64,000 nt of DNA from Poseidonocella sp. HB161398 (GCF_005870025.1 NZ_VATA01000004.1:186001-250000); one strand, 5' to 3'. Positions 17,390-28,956 are shown, numbered from the stretch's first letter. Program-made: numbers and translations. The notes: generated by a model not told the origin, from the letters alone.

Positions 17390-18028
17390 ATGAGCTTTTC
17401 GCTCCAGATCATTGATCCAATTGAGTTGATTGGCTGGGCCGCCTCGCTGGCCACGATCGCCTCCTACGGCATGAAGACGATGATCCCGCTGCGGATCCTG
17501 GCGATCTGCTCGAGCCTGCTGTTCCTCGCCTACGGGCTGGTCCAGCAGGTCTGGCCGATGGTCTTCATGGAGGCCGTGCTTCTGCCCTTCAACCTCTGGC
17601 GCCTGGCCGAGATCCTGATCCTGCGCCGCCGCCTGCTCGCGGCGAAGGGCGCCGACCGGGCCGATTTCTCCGCGCTGAAATCCGTCACCCGGGCCGAACG
17701 GCTCGGCGCCGGCGAGATGCTCTTCCGCCAGGGCGAGCGGCCCGACAAGGTCTATCTCATCGCCGCCGGCACGGTGGAGCTGCCCGAGCTGGGCCTGCGG
17801 CTCGGCCCGGGCGACATCGTCGGCGAGATCGCCTTCTTCACCGAAGCCGCCACCCGCTCGGCCAGCGCGCGCTGCCTGACCGACTGCACCATCCATGCCG
17901 CCGGCGAGGACGCGTTCCTCAAGCTCTCCTTTCAGGATCCCGGCTTCGGCCTCGCGGTGATGCGCACCATCACCCGCCGCCTGGCGGAGAATGCCGCACA
18001 CCCCGCCGCCGCAGCGGTTTCAACTTGA
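17390..18028 (+). CDS. Popeye-like membrane protein with cyclic-nucleotide-binding domain
   Basis: A 212-residue protein: three short hydrophobic helices (about residues 10-75) followed by one cyclic-nucleotide-binding beta-roll (about 85-205). The phosphate-binding cassette reads G-D-I-V-G-E-I-A-F-F-x(6)-R-S-A, keeping the Gly-Glu and the Arg that contact cyclic nucleotide. No DNA-binding domain follows, so it is not a Crp-type regulator. The architecture resembles Popeye-domain proteins. GGGAGG lies 8 bases before the ATG. The ligand and partner are unknown. Confidence 0.8.
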   Translation: MSFSLQIIDPIELIGWAASLATIASYGMKTMIPLRILAICSSLLFLAYGLVQQVWPMVFMEAVLLPFNLWRLAEILILRRRLLAAKGADRADFSALKSVTRAERLGAGEMLFRQGERPDKVYLIAAGTVELPELGLRLGPGDIVGEIAFFTEAATRSASARCLTDCTIHAAGEDAFLKLSFQDPGFGLAVMRTITRRLAENAAHPAAAAVST

Positions 18029-18059
18029 GAAATCCGGCCGCTGCCACCACATATCCGGC

Positions 18060-18269
18060 ATGAACTATGTGCTCGCCCTCTTCCTGCCGCCGCTCTCGAT
18101 CCTGCTGATCGGGCGCATCTTCCTGTCGATCATCGTGTTCCTGATCTGGATACCGGCGATCCTCTTCACAGGCGGCCTCACCCATCCGATGTTCATCGCC
18201 CTCGCGTGGATCCTGATCTACCAGGCGGGGGCCGAGAAGCGCATGGACCGCCTCTCGCGTGACGACTAG
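18060..18269 (+). CDS. Small hydrophobic protein, divergent Pmp3/YqaE-like
   Basis: A 69-residue protein with two membrane helices. The opening L-A-L-F-L-P-P-L-S-I-L-L matches the first helix pattern of Pmp3/YqaE peptides, but the second helix (F-I-A-L-A-W-I-L-I-Y) is diverged and a charged tail follows. I start at the ATG at 18060, because the frame upstream overlaps the previous gene and reads as low-complexity. It overlaps the GTG start of gluQRS by 11 bases, so translation is probably coupled. Confidence 0.65.
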   Translation: MNYVLALFLPPLSILLIGRIFLSIIVFLIWIPAILFTGGLTHPMFIALAWILIYQAGAEKRMDRLSRDD

Positions 18270-19134
18270 GACGCGCTTCGCCCCGTCTCCGACCGGGCCG
18301 CTCCATATCGGCCATGCCTATGCCGCCTTCGTCGCCGCGGATCTGGCCCGCACCGCAGGCGGCCAGTTCCTGCTGAGGATCGAGGATATCGACCAGAGCC
18401 GCGCGCGCCCGCACTGGGAGGCGCAGATCGCCGAGGATCTGCACTGGCTCGGCCTCGATTGGCCATTGCCGCCCATGCGCCAGTCCGAGCGGATGGAGGT
18501 ATATCAAGATCACCTCGCAACCCTCTGGAAAATGGGGATTCTCTATCCCTGCACCTGCAACCGCCGCGATATCCAGGCCGCGCTGTCGGCGCCGCAGGAA
18601 GGCGCTCCGGTGCTGGGTCCGGACGGGCTGGTCTATCCCGGCACGTGCCGCCACCTGCATGATCGCGCCGGACCGCTGCCCGCGGGCGTGGCGCTGCGGC
18701 TCGACATGGCCAAAGCCCTGCAGATGCTCGGTGCCGACGAGATAGAGCTCAATGAAACCGGGCCTTTGCAGGCCGATCTTAAGTTGTCCTGGACCGCTGG
18801 AGAGCTGATCTCCGGCGTCGGCGATGTCGTGCTGTCGCGCCGGGACATGGGCACGTCCTACCACCTGTCAGTGGTCGCCGACGACGCCGCGCAGGGCATC
18901 ACGCTCGTCACCCGCGGCGCCGATCTGGCCGACGCCACCGGCATTCACGTTCTTCTCCAAAGGCTTCTGGGGCTGGGCACGCCCGCCTACCATCACCACC
19001 GGCTGATCCGCGACGCCGAGGGCAAGCGGCTGGCAAAGCGCGACGACGCCCGCGCCATCGCCGCCTATCGCGCCGAGGGCTGCACGCCAGAGGATATCCG
19101 GCAGATGACCGGCTTCATTCCATCGGCTGCATGA
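18259..19134 (+). CDS. gluQRS: Glutamyl-Q tRNA(Asp) synthetase
   Basis: This truncated glutamyl-tRNA synthetase paralogue attaches glutamate to the queuosine base of tRNA-Asp. The HIGH-type motif (P-S-P-T-G-P-L-H-I-G-H) and the KMSKS-type motif (K-R-L-A-K-R) are present. The anticodon-binding domain of GluRS is absent, as expected at 291 residues. A zinc site is suggested by C-T-C-N and the later C-R-H. Translation begins at GTG 18259, inside the end of the preceding small gene. Its end overlaps convergent hisI by 20 bases. Confidence 0.93.
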   Translation: MTTRTRFAPSPTGPLHIGHAYAAFVAADLARTAGGQFLLRIEDIDQSRARPHWEAQIAEDLHWLGLDWPLPPMRQSERMEVYQDHLATLWKMGILYPCTCNRRDIQAALSAPQEGAPVLGPDGLVYPGTCRHLHDRAGPLPAGVALRLDMAKALQMLGADEIELNETGPLQADLKLSWTAGELISGVGDVVLSRRDMGTSYHLSVVADDAAQGITLVTRGADLADATGIHVLLQRLLGLGTPAYHHHRLIRDAEGKRLAKRDDARAIAAYRAEGCTPEDIRQMTGFIPSAA

Positions 19135-19474
19135 GCTCGACTTCCTCGCCGCCCGTCACCGAGGTGTAGAAGCAGCTGCGCCGGTTGGTGTGGCAGGCCG
19201 GTCCGGTCTGCTTCACCACGGCCAGCAGGCAGTCGCGGTCGCAATCGACGCGCAGATCGACGAGCTCCTGCACGTGGCCAGAGGTCTCCCCCTTGATCCA
19301 GAAGGACTGCCGCGAGCGAGACCAATAGGTTACGCGTCGATCTTCAAGTGTCTTCCGCACCGCTTCGGCATTCATCCAGGCCATCATCAGCACCTCGCCG
19401 GTCTCATGGTCCTGGGCGATCGCCGGGATCAGGCCGCGGTCGTCATAGGTCAGGCTCTCGGGATCGAAACTCAT
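19115..19474 (-). CDS. hisI: Phosphoribosyl-AMP cyclohydrolase
   Basis: HisI opens the adenine ring of phosphoribosyl-AMP, the third step of histidine synthesis. Residues seen include the Asp-rich metal loop D-C-D-R-D-C and the zinc cysteine in P-A-C-H-T-N-R-R-S-C-F. The family motif T-Y-W-S-R-S-R-x-x-x-W-x-K-G-E-T-S-G-H is intact. The ATG at 19474 has AAGGA 7 bases upstream and gives the usual 119 residues. It stands apart from other his genes; the separate HisE function is not nearby. Confidence 0.96.
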   Translation of the reverse strand: MSFDPESLTYDDRGLIPAIAQDHETGEVLMMAWMNAEAVRKTLEDRRVTYWSRSRQSFWIKGETSGHVQELVDLRVDCDRDCLLAVVKQTGPACHTNRRSCFYTSVTGGEEVELMQPME

Positions 19475-19538
19475 GAGTTTTCCTTTGCATCGGCCGGTCG
19501 GACCGCTATCTACCGGGTAGCACCGCGAAGGAAAAGCC

Positions 19539-19991
19539 ATGTCAGAGTCCGATCTCATCAAGCTCTACTCGCAGCGGATCCTGCGGCTGGCCGCCGAGAT
19601 CCCGCATGCCGGGCGCCTTGCCGATCCGACGGCCTCGGCCTCGGTGCGCGCCCCGCTCTGCGGTTCGACGGTGACGGTCGACCTGCGGCTCGGCCCCGAC
19701 GGGCGGATCGCCGAATTCGGCCAGGACGTGAAGGCCTGCGCGCTCGGACAGGCCGCCGCCTCGGTGGTCGGCGCCCATGCCATCGGCCGCAGCCAGGACG
19801 AGATCGCCCGCGCGCGCGCCGAGCTGAAGGCGATGCTGACCGAGGGCGGCCCGGTCCCCGCCGCCCCCTTCTCGGATCTCGAGGTGCTGCGCCCGGCGGC
19901 CGAATTCCGCAACCGCCATGCCTCGATCCTGCTCTGCCTCGACGCGATCCTCGCGGCCATGGCCGAGCAGGCGGCCAGCTCGGCCGGCTGA
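19539..19991 (+). CDS. Iron-sulfur cluster assembly scaffold protein (IscU/SufU-like)
   Basis: A 150-residue U-type scaffold on which Fe-S clusters are built. Three expected cysteines are present: Cys41 in A-P-L-C-G-S, Cys67 in K-A-C-A-L-G-Q-A and one in A-S-I-L-L-C-L-D-A. The G-x-x-V-K-A-C-A-L-G-Q-A-A-A-S pattern is characteristic. It is a single gene, divergent from hisI with 64 bases between starts, and no other suf or isc genes are in the window. Confidence 0.88.
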   Translation: MSESDLIKLYSQRILRLAAEIPHAGRLADPTASASVRAPLCGSTVTVDLRLGPDGRIAEFGQDVKACALGQAAASVVGAHAIGRSQDEIARARAELKAMLTEGGPVPAAPFSDLEVLRPAAEFRNRHASILLCLDAILAAMAEQAASSAG

Positions 19992-20042
19992 CTTAAGCCA
20001 TCCTCAATGTCTAGGCGCTAGGCCGGGCCGAGGAGGCTCCGC

Positions 20043-21438
20043 ATGCGCGACATGGCAGATGAGGACGGCCCCGGCAGCCCCGTGCCCGACCAGGAGACGC
20101 TTGACCGGCTGTCGCGCTCGGCGACATCTCTGGGCTACGAGGTCGTCGAGGTCTCGGGTTTCATCGACCATATCGACGGCAAGGCCTCCGGCCAGACGCC
20201 GATCCTCGCCCAGGCCCGCAGCGGCGCGGAACAGATCCTGGCGGCCAACCGCGCGGTGATCGAAGCGCTGGACGCGATCCGCGCCTCGACGGAGCACAGC
20301 CTGGCCGCAGTGGAGCAGTCCGTCGCCGTGGTGCAGAGCTCGGGCGCGCGGACCCAGACGGTGGCGGAATGGGTGCAGGCGCTGGATGCGCGGATGACCG
20401 AGGTGGCCGAGACGCTGAAGGAAGTGCGCAAGCACAACGGCGCGGTGACCTCGATCGCCAGCCAGGTCAACATCCTCGCGATCAATGCCAAGATCGACGC
20501 CGCGCGCGCCGACAATGCCGGGCGCCGCTTTGCCGTGGTGGCCGAGGCGGTGAACGAGCTGTCGCGCCGCACCTCGGACGCGGCCGCCGCCATCCTGGAG
20601 AGCCTGACGACGCTGACCCAGTGGATCGACACGCTGCGCGGCGAGGCGACCGAGGTCGCGCGCACGGCCAGCGGCGTCCTGGAGGGCGGGCAGAAGACCG
20701 ACGAGGCGCTGGCGGCCATCGCCGCCAATGTCCGCGCCACCCGCAACGAGGCCAGCGGGATGGAGGCGCAGGCCCGCGCCGTGGCCCGGGCGGGCCAGGA
20801 TTTCGGCACCTATTTCAGCCGCATCGAAACGGCCGTGTCGGAAACCGTCGGCGGCATAGGCCAGGCGCGCGAGCGCGTCCACGGGTTGATCGACAAGAGC
20901 GAGGCGATGGTCCAGCAGACCGTCGCGTTGGGCGGCGGCTCGGCCGATGCGCAGCTGATCGGCTTCATCGTCGCGCGCGCCGCGCAGGTCTCGGCACTCT
21001 TCGAGACCGCGCTGGCCGAGGGACGGGTAACCCGCAAGGCGCTGTTCGATTTCAGCGACCCGCCGCAATACACCGCCCCCTTCCTCGCGCTCACCGACAG
21101 CCTGCTGCCGCCAGTGCTGGAGGAGGCGCTGAAATTCGACCCCAAGATCGTGTTCTGCGCCGCGATGACCCGCGACGGCTACCTGCCGACGCATAACCGC
21201 CAGTTCTCCCGCCCGCAGCGGCCGGGCGATCCGGCCCGGAACGCCGCGAACTGCCGCAACCGACGCATCTTCGACGACCGCGTCGGCTGAAGGCCGGGCG
21301 CAACCGCGAACCCTTCCTGCTGCAGGTCTACCGCCACGACATGGCGGCGGCGAGTTCCGCATGATGAAAGACCTCTCGGCGCCGATCACCGTGGCCGGCA
21401 GTGCCTGGGGCGGGCTGCGCCTGGGGGTCAGCTTCTGA
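20043..21438 (+). pseudogene. Methyl-accepting-chemotaxis-receptor-like protein with two frameshifts near the 3' end
   Basis: A soluble, helical MCP-like protein with no membrane segment. The signalling tip region is visible as S-Q-V-N-I-L-A-I-N-A-K-I-E/D-A-A-R-A. The first 415 codons are open and stop at 21290. The sequence after the stop continues the same protein in other frames: K-A-G-R-N-R-E-P-F-L-L-Q-V-Y-R-H-D-M, then M-M-K-D-L-S-A-P-I-T-V to a TGA at 21438. Restoring one base near 21286 (ggctg for ggcctg) and one near 21344 yields one frame. Two single-base losses in short homopolymers may be sequencing errors, so the gene could be intact. Confidence 0.75.
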
Positions 21439-21441
21439 CAG

Positions 21442-21477
21442 AAAAAAGCCGCCGCGCCCGGCAGGGGCTGCGGCGGC
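21442..21477 (-). terminator. Intrinsic terminator on the minus strand
   Basis: An 8-bp stem (GCCGCCGC / GCGGCGGC, 21448-21455 and 21470-21477) is followed on the minus strand by six U residues. It is oriented to end a minus-strand transcript, which fits the small gene at 21574-21696. It also sits 10 bases past the end of the convergent chemotaxis gene. Confidence 0.75.
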
Positions 21478-21573
21478 AGGATGGCGAAACCCTCAAATGG
21501 GCCGACCGTTGGGGGGCGGTCAGGCAGGATACCGGAACAGGCAGGAACCGGGATGGGGCATTTCGCAGGCAGA

Positions 21574-21696
21574 TCAGAGAAATGTCGGCAGGTGCAGACA
21601 GCCCAGGACGATCACGGACAGCGCCGTCATTCCGGCGAGATCGGCGCAGAAACTGGATGTCATGCGGCGGCGAAGCGTTTCCAGGACAGTCGGCAT
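21574..21696 (-). CDS. 40-residue single-helix membrane protein
   Basis: A short gene with GGAGG 6 bases before the ATG and an intrinsic terminator about 100 bases past its TGA. The peptide starts M-P-T-V-L-E-T-L-R-R-R-M-T-S, has a cationic amphipathic front and one hydrophobic helix (M-T-A-L-S-V-I-V-L-G-C-L-H-L-P), and ends T-F-L. Membrane anchoring with the N-terminus in the cytoplasm is expected from the positive charges. It is transcribed away from the regulatory region after recG. The function is unknown. Confidence 0.65.
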   Translation of the reverse strand: MPTVLETLRRRMTSSFCADLAGMTALSVIVLGCLHLPTFL

Positions 21697-21854
21697 TGTC
21701 GGCCTCCATGTTCGAGCTGATGTTTCACTTTTGTTCCGATTCTCGATTCAAGTAAAGAACTTTTTAAGAACCTTCGAGGAACACCCAAAGAGAACACCCG
21801 ACAATGGGGTACTATGCTGGTGATTGGGGGAAAAGCGGCGTCAATCCCGGAGGA

Positions 21855-23942
21855 TCAGCCGACATCCAGAAGTTGCAGCGCCTCGTCGCGCTGCATCAGC
21901 CACAGCAGCACGGTCAGCGCCCGGCCGCGATCGGTCAGCGGCGCGAATCCGGTTTCCAGCGCGGCGCGCGCCTCCCGCTGGGCCAGGGTCATCAGACCGG
22001 CCTGATGTTCCAGATCCGCCACGCGGAAGCGCGGCAGACCGGACTGCGCCCGGCCGATCACGTCGCCCACGCCACGCATCGCCATGTCCTCTTCGGCCAG
22101 GCGGAACCCGTCCTCGGTCTCGCGCATCAGGGTCAGCCGCCGCTCGGCCGGGCCGGTCAGCGGCGCCTGGTAGAGCAGCAGGCAGGTCGAGGCGGCAGAG
22201 CCACGCCCCACCCGGCCGCGCAGCTGGTGGAGCTGCGCCAGGCCGAAGGTGTCAGCCCGTTCGATCACCATGATCGAGGCATTGGGCACATCGACCCCGA
22301 CCTCGATCACCGTGGTGGCGACCAGGACCGGCAGCTCGCCCGAGGAAAAGCGCGCCATCACGGCATCCTTCTCGGCGGGCGGCATCTGGCCATGGACCAG
22401 CCCGACCTTGGCCGCGCCAAGGGCGGCCGCCAGATGGCGGGCCCGCGCCTCGGCGGCGGTCAGATCCAGCGTCTCGTTCTCCTCGACCAGCGGACAGACC
22501 CAATAGGCCTGCCGCCCCTCGCCGATGGCGCGTGCCAGATGGGCGACCACCTCGTCGAGCCGGTCGGTCGGCATCACCGCGGTGCGGATCGGCTTGCGCC
22601 CGGGGGGCTTCTCGTCGAGCACGGAGAGGTCGAGATCGCCATATTGCGCCAGCGCCAGCGAGCGCGGGATCGGCGTCGCGGTCATCACCAGCATGTCGGT
22701 CTTCGGCCCCTTGCGCGCCAGCTCCTGCCGCTGGGCGACGCCGAAGCGGTGCTGCTCGTCGATCACCGCCAGGCGCAAATCGGCGAAGGCGACATCCGCC
22801 TGGAAGAGCGCATGGGTGCCGACCACGATCCCGGCCTCGCCACTGGCAATCCGCGCCAGCTTGGCCGCGCGCGCCTGGCCGGTATCGCGCCCGGTCAGCA
22901 GCTCCATCTGCACGCCCGCCGCTTCGGCCAGCGGCGCGAGCCCGGCCAGGTGCTGGCGGGCGAGGATTTCGGTCGGGGCCATCATCGCGCCCTGCCCGCC
23001 GGCCTCGACCGCCTGCAGCAGCGCCAGCATCGCGACCAGCGTCTTGCCCGCGCCGACATCGCCCTGCAGGAGCCGCGACATCCGCGTCTCGCCTGCCATG
23101 TCCGCAGAGATCTCGGCCGCGGCCCGGGCTTGCGCCCCGGTCGGCTCGAAAGGCAGCGATGCCAGCACCTTGTTCCGCAGATGCCCGTCGCCCTGAGTGG
23201 CCCGCCCGCCACGGCGGCGCTCGCGCTGGCGGGCGATGGCCAGGGTCAGCTGATGGGCGAGAAGCTCGTCATAGGCCAGCCGCGCCCGCGCAGGGGCGTC
23301 GCGGCCGAGATCGGACAGCGCCTCGGGATGATGCGCCTGTCGAAGCGCCTCGCGCCAGGACGGCCAGCCCTTCTGCGCCAGGAGATGCGGGTCGATCCAT
23401 TCCTCCAGATCGGGCGCGAGCTCCAGCGCCGCCTCCACCGCCTTGCGCATGCCCTTTGCCGTCAGCCCGGCCGCCAGCGGATAGACCGGCTCGAATTCCG
23501 GTAGCGTTCCGGCCTCCTCGGGGGCCAGGATGTAGTCGGGATGCGCCATCTGCGGATGGCCGTCGAAATGCTCCACCCGGCCCGAGACGATGCGGCGCGC
23601 GCCCACCGGCAGGTTGCGTTCCAGCCAGGGCGTGCGGGCGTGGAAGAAGACCAGCGGGAAGCGCGTGCCTTCGTCCTCGACCAGCACGCGGTAGGGCCGC
23701 CCCTTCCGCACCGGCGCGTCATGCGAGAGGACCTGCACCTCCACCGTGCCGACCGCCGGGGCGGCGATCTCGGTGACCGTGCGCTTCAGCCGCCGGTCGA
23801 TGACGCCGTGGGGCAGCGTGAAGAGGAGGTCGCGCGGCCGCTCGACGCCCAGCCCGGCCATGGCCTGCGCCCCCTTGGGACCGATGCCCGGCAGCCTGGT
23901 CAGCTCCGCGAAGAGCGGGAAGAGGATCTCGGGACGGGGCAT
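21855..23942 (-). CDS. recG: ATP-dependent DNA helicase RecG
   Basis: RecG remodels stalled replication forks and Holliday junctions. The 695-residue protein has the N-terminal wedge/OB region, then superfamily 2 helicase motifs: Walker A in G-D-V-G-A-G-K-T, motif II as D-E-Q-H, motif III as T-A-T-P-I-P, and motif VI near Q-L-R-G-R-V-G-R-G. The ATG at 23942 lies 10 bases past the ligA stop, and M-P-R-P-E-I-L-F matches the normal start region, so ligA-recG form one transcript. Confidence 0.95.
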   Translation of the reverse strand: MPRPEILFPLFAELTRLPGIGPKGAQAMAGLGVERPRDLLFTLPHGVIDRRLKRTVTEIAAPAVGTVEVQVLSHDAPVRKGRPYRVLVEDEGTRFPLVFFHARTPWLERNLPVGARRIVSGRVEHFDGHPQMAHPDYILAPEEAGTLPEFEPVYPLAAGLTAKGMRKAVEAALELAPDLEEWIDPHLLAQKGWPSWREALRQAHHPEALSDLGRDAPARARLAYDELLAHQLTLAIARQRERRRGGRATQGDGHLRNKVLASLPFEPTGAQARAAAEISADMAGETRMSRLLQGDVGAGKTLVAMLALLQAVEAGGQGAMMAPTEILARQHLAGLAPLAEAAGVQMELLTGRDTGQARAAKLARIASGEAGIVVGTHALFQADVAFADLRLAVIDEQHRFGVAQRQELARKGPKTDMLVMTATPIPRSLALAQYGDLDLSVLDEKPPGRKPIRTAVMPTDRLDEVVAHLARAIGEGRQAYWVCPLVEENETLDLTAAEARARHLAAALGAAKVGLVHGQMPPAEKDAVMARFSSGELPVLVATTVIEVGVDVPNASIMVIERADTFGLAQLHQLRGRVGRGSAASTCLLLYQAPLTGPAERRLTLMRETEDGFRLAEEDMAMRGVGDVIGRAQSGLPRFRVADLEHQAGLMTLAQREARAALETGFAPLTDRGRALTVLLWLMQRDEALQLLDVG

Positions 23943-23952
23943 CGGCGCGGCC

Positions 23953-26439
<2,487 letters not shown>

Positions 26440-27153
26440 TCAGGCGCCGAGGGCGATCGGCGGCTCGGCCAGTTTCGGCTCCGGATCGCGCAGGACATAG
26501 CCACGGCCCCAGACCGTCTCGATGTAGTTCTCGCCGCCGGTTGCCTGGCTCAGCTTCTTGCGCAGCTTGCAGATGAAGACGTCGATGATCTTCAGCTCGG
26601 GCTCGTCCATGCCGCCATAGAGGTGGTTGAGGAACATCTCCTTGGTCAGCGTCGTGCCCTTGCGCAGCGAGAGCAGCTCCAGCATCTGGTATTCCTTGCC
26701 GGTCAGGTGCACGGGCTGTCCGCCCGCCTCCACCGTCTTGGCGTCCAGGTTGACCGAGATCTTGCCGGTGCGGATGATCGACTGCGAATGGCCCTTCGAG
26801 CGGCGGATGATGGCATGGATGCGCGCGACCAGCTCCTCGCGGTGGAAAGGCTTGGTCAGGTAGTCATCGGCGCCGAAACCGAATCCCTTGATCTTGTTTT
26901 CGGTATCGTCGGCGCCGGTGAGGATCAGGATCGGGGTGTCGATCTTCGCCAGGCGCAGCTGGCGCAGCACGTCGAGGCCGTTCATGTCGGGCAGGTTCAG
27001 ATCCAGGAGGATGAGATCGTAATCGTAGAGCTTGGCAAGGTCGATTCCCTCCTCGCCGAGATCGGTGCAATACACGTTCAGATTGGCATGGGTCAGCATC
27101 AGCTCGATGCTTTTCGAAGTTGTCGGGTCATCCTCGACGAGCAGAACGCGCAT
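26440..27153 (-). CDS. ctrA: Cell-cycle response regulator CtrA
   Basis: CtrA is the alphaproteobacterial master regulator; in Rhodobacteraceae it mainly controls motility, gene-transfer-agent and signalling genes. It has 237 residues: a receiver domain with acidic pair D8-D9 and phospho-acceptor Asp51 (L-L-D-L-N-L-P-D-M), then an OmpR-type winged-helix domain ([12 protein letters not shown] ... [10 protein letters not shown]). The first 120 residues are strongly CtrA-like. Its neighbour upstream is the CtrA antagonist SciP, and a CtrA-type half-site pair lies in the promoter. Confidence 0.97.
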   Translation of the reverse strand: MRVLLVEDDPTTSKSIELMLTHANLNVYCTDLGEEGIDLAKLYDYDLILLDLNLPDMNGLDVLRQLRLAKIDTPILILTGADDTENKIKGFGFGADDYLTKPFHREELVARIHAIIRRSKGHSQSIIRTGKISVNLDAKTVEAGGQPVHLTGKEYQMLELLSLRKGTTLTKEMFLNHLYGGMDEPELKIIDVFICKLRKKLSQATGGENYIETVWGRGYVLRDPEPKLAEPPIALGA

Positions 27154-27205
27154 CTTTCTCTCTCCGCTGGAAGTCGTTTCACGACGTTAACGTGAACAAT
27201 AGAGG

Positions 27206-27220
27206 TTAATCACACGTTAC
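27206..27220. promoter_or_regulatory. CtrA-type box in the ctrA promoter
   Basis: TTAA-TCACACG-TTAC fits the CtrA consensus TTAA-N7-TTAA with one mismatch; on the minus strand it reads GTAA-N7-TTAACC. It lies 53 bases before the ctrA start, suggesting autoregulation. A perfect 10-bp palindrome, ACGTTAACGT, sits next to it at 27184-27193. Confidence 0.5.
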
Positions 27221-27247
27221 CGCGGACATGATACCGCTGTTAACAAC

Positions 27248-27526
27248 TTAAAGTTGACGATACTTTTGTAAAGAGGTTGTCTTCAAAGCCGCCTCTCCGT
27301 GAGCCTTGACCGCATTCTGCCACGATTCGAGCTCTTCTTCGGAAAGTCCGTACATTTTCAGCGCTTCTTCGCGGGTGATCAGCCCGTGATCCACGGCCCG
27401 CACCACCACTGCCTTGCGGCTGGCGACCCATCGCCTCGTGTCTCTTGGCGGCAGGTCCGCCCGGCTCAAAGTTCCGCCGCCTGGAAGATTGACGATGCGC
27501 GGCCCCTCGACTTTGCGTATATACAT
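27248..27526 (-). CDS. sciP: CtrA inhibitor SciP-type protein (DUF1153)
   Basis: A 92-residue protein of the DUF1153 family. SciP in Caulobacter binds CtrA and blocks transcription activation. The N-terminus M-Y-I-R-K-V-E-G-P-R-I-V and the helix-turn-helix segment R-R-W-V-A-S-R-K-A-V-V-V-R-A-V-D-x-G-L-I-T are typical. AGGGG lies 7 bases before the ATG. It is followed by ctrA after 94 bases on the same strand, so regulator and antagonist are linked. Confidence 0.88.
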   Translation of the reverse strand: MYIRKVEGPRIVNLPGGGTLSRADLPPRDTRRWVASRKAVVVRAVDHGLITREEALKMYGLSEEELESWQNAVKAHGEAALKTTSLQKYRQL

Positions 27527-27658
27527 GGTCTGTCCCCTCAATGCCCCACGGCGGTCATTTCGGCGTGAGGGGCCTAAGATCATGTAAAACTCGTTCTTGT
27601 AAGTGCATGGGATTTGGCTATAATCCCCGGCTTTCCCGGAACACGGTAAACGGACCAG

Positions 27659-28792
27659 ATGACCCAAGAGCTGAATTCCCTCGGCTTCGCAAAGCCGCCC
27701 GCGGAAACGCGCGTGCTCGTCGCCATGTCCGGCGGCGTGGACAGCTCCGTCGTGGCAGCGCTCCTGCATGAGCAGGGCTATGACGTGATCGGCGTCACGC
27801 TGCAGCTCTACGACCACGGCGCTGCGCTTGCGAAGAAGGGCGCCTGCTGTGCCGGGCGCGACATCCACGACGCCCGCCGGGTGGCCGAGGACCTGGGCTT
27901 CCCGCATTACGTCCTCGACTACGAGAACATCTTCAAGGACGCGGTGATCGACGAATTCGCCGACAGCTACCTGGCGGGCGCGACCCCGGTGCCCTGCATC
28001 CGCTGCAACGAGCGGGTGAAGTTCCGCGACCTGCTGGAGACCGCGAAGGATCTGGAGGCCGACTGCATGGCGACCGGCCACTACATCCAGCGCATGCAGG
28101 GCGATCACGGGCCCGAGCTGCATGCCGGGGCCGATCCGCAGCGCGACCAGAGCTATTTCCTGTTCTCGACCACGCCGGGGCAGCTCGACTACCTGCGCTT
28201 CCCGCTTGGGCATCTGAGCTCCAAGGCCGAGACCCGCGCGCTGGCGCAGAAATACGGGCTGATGGTGGCCGACAAGCCCGACAGCCAGGACATCTGCTTC
28301 GTGCCCGACGGCAACTACGCGGCGGTGATCGAGAAGCTGCGGCCGAATGCGGCCGATCCCGGCGAAATCGTCGACATGCAGGGCAATGTCCTGGGCACCC
28401 ATCGCGGCGTGATCCACTACACGATCGGCCAGCGCCGGGGCCTGGGCATCGGCGGGCTCGACACGCCGCTCTATGTGGTGAAGCTCGATCCGGACGCGCG
28501 CCAGGTCGTGGTCGGCCCGAAGGACGCGCTGGCCACCCGCCGTGTGCCGATCCGCGAGCTGAACTGGCTGGGCGACGGCAAGATCACCGACCGCGCGGAA
28601 TGGGAGGTCTCGGCCAAGGTCCGCTCCACCCGTCCGCCCCGCCCGGCGATCCTGCGCGCGATCAGCGAGACCGAGGCCGAGGTCGAGCTGCTGACGCCCG
28701 AGGAAGGCGTAAGCCCCGGCCAGGCCTGCGTGCTCTACCAGCCGGACAGCTCGCGCGTGCTCGGCGGCGGCTGGATCTGGCGCGGCAACTGA
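27659..28792 (+). CDS. mnmA: tRNA-specific 2-thiouridylase MnmA
   Basis: MnmA places sulfur on U34 of Glu, Gln and Lys tRNAs. The PP-loop S-G-G-V-D-S-S is at residues 24-30. The two catalytic cysteines lie in [11 protein letters not shown] and D-I-C-F-V. The 377-residue length is normal, and [11 protein letters not shown] is the family's RNA-contacting loop. It is divergent from sciP, with 132 bases between the starts. Confidence 0.96.
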   Translation: MTQELNSLGFAKPPAETRVLVAMSGGVDSSVVAALLHEQGYDVIGVTLQLYDHGAALAKKGACCAGRDIHDARRVAEDLGFPHYVLDYENIFKDAVIDEFADSYLAGATPVPCIRCNERVKFRDLLETAKDLEADCMATGHYIQRMQGDHGPELHAGADPQRDQSYFLFSTTPGQLDYLRFPLGHLSSKAETRALAQKYGLMVADKPDSQDICFVPDGNYAAVIEKLRPNAADPGEIVDMQGNVLGTHRGVIHYTIGQRRGLGIGGLDTPLYVVKLDPDARQVVVGPKDALATRRVPIRELNWLGDGKITDRAEWEVSAKVRSTRPPRPAILRAISETEAEVELLTPEEGVSPGQACVLYQPDSSRVLGGGWIWRGN

Positions 28793-28944
28793 GCCAAAGG
28801 CTCCGCGGCGGCCCGTCCGCCCGGAGTCGCCTCGGCGCGGGCACAGCGCCCCGCGGTGCAGGCAGCGCGCGAAAAAGCATATCGCAAGACTTTACCTGTA
28901 TTCGCTAGCTGTAAGATTTTCTTATTATTTATGGAAAATATCGA

Positions 28945-28956
28945 TTAACATGTTAA
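28945..28956. repeat. 12-bp palindrome in an AT-rich upstream region
   Basis: TTAACATGTTAA is perfectly palindromic and lies 40 bases upstream of the VPLPA-CTERM gene, within about 100 bases of AT-rich DNA that stands out from its surroundings. It could be an operator for that gene. The rest of 28793-28995 shows no gene. Confidence 0.4.
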
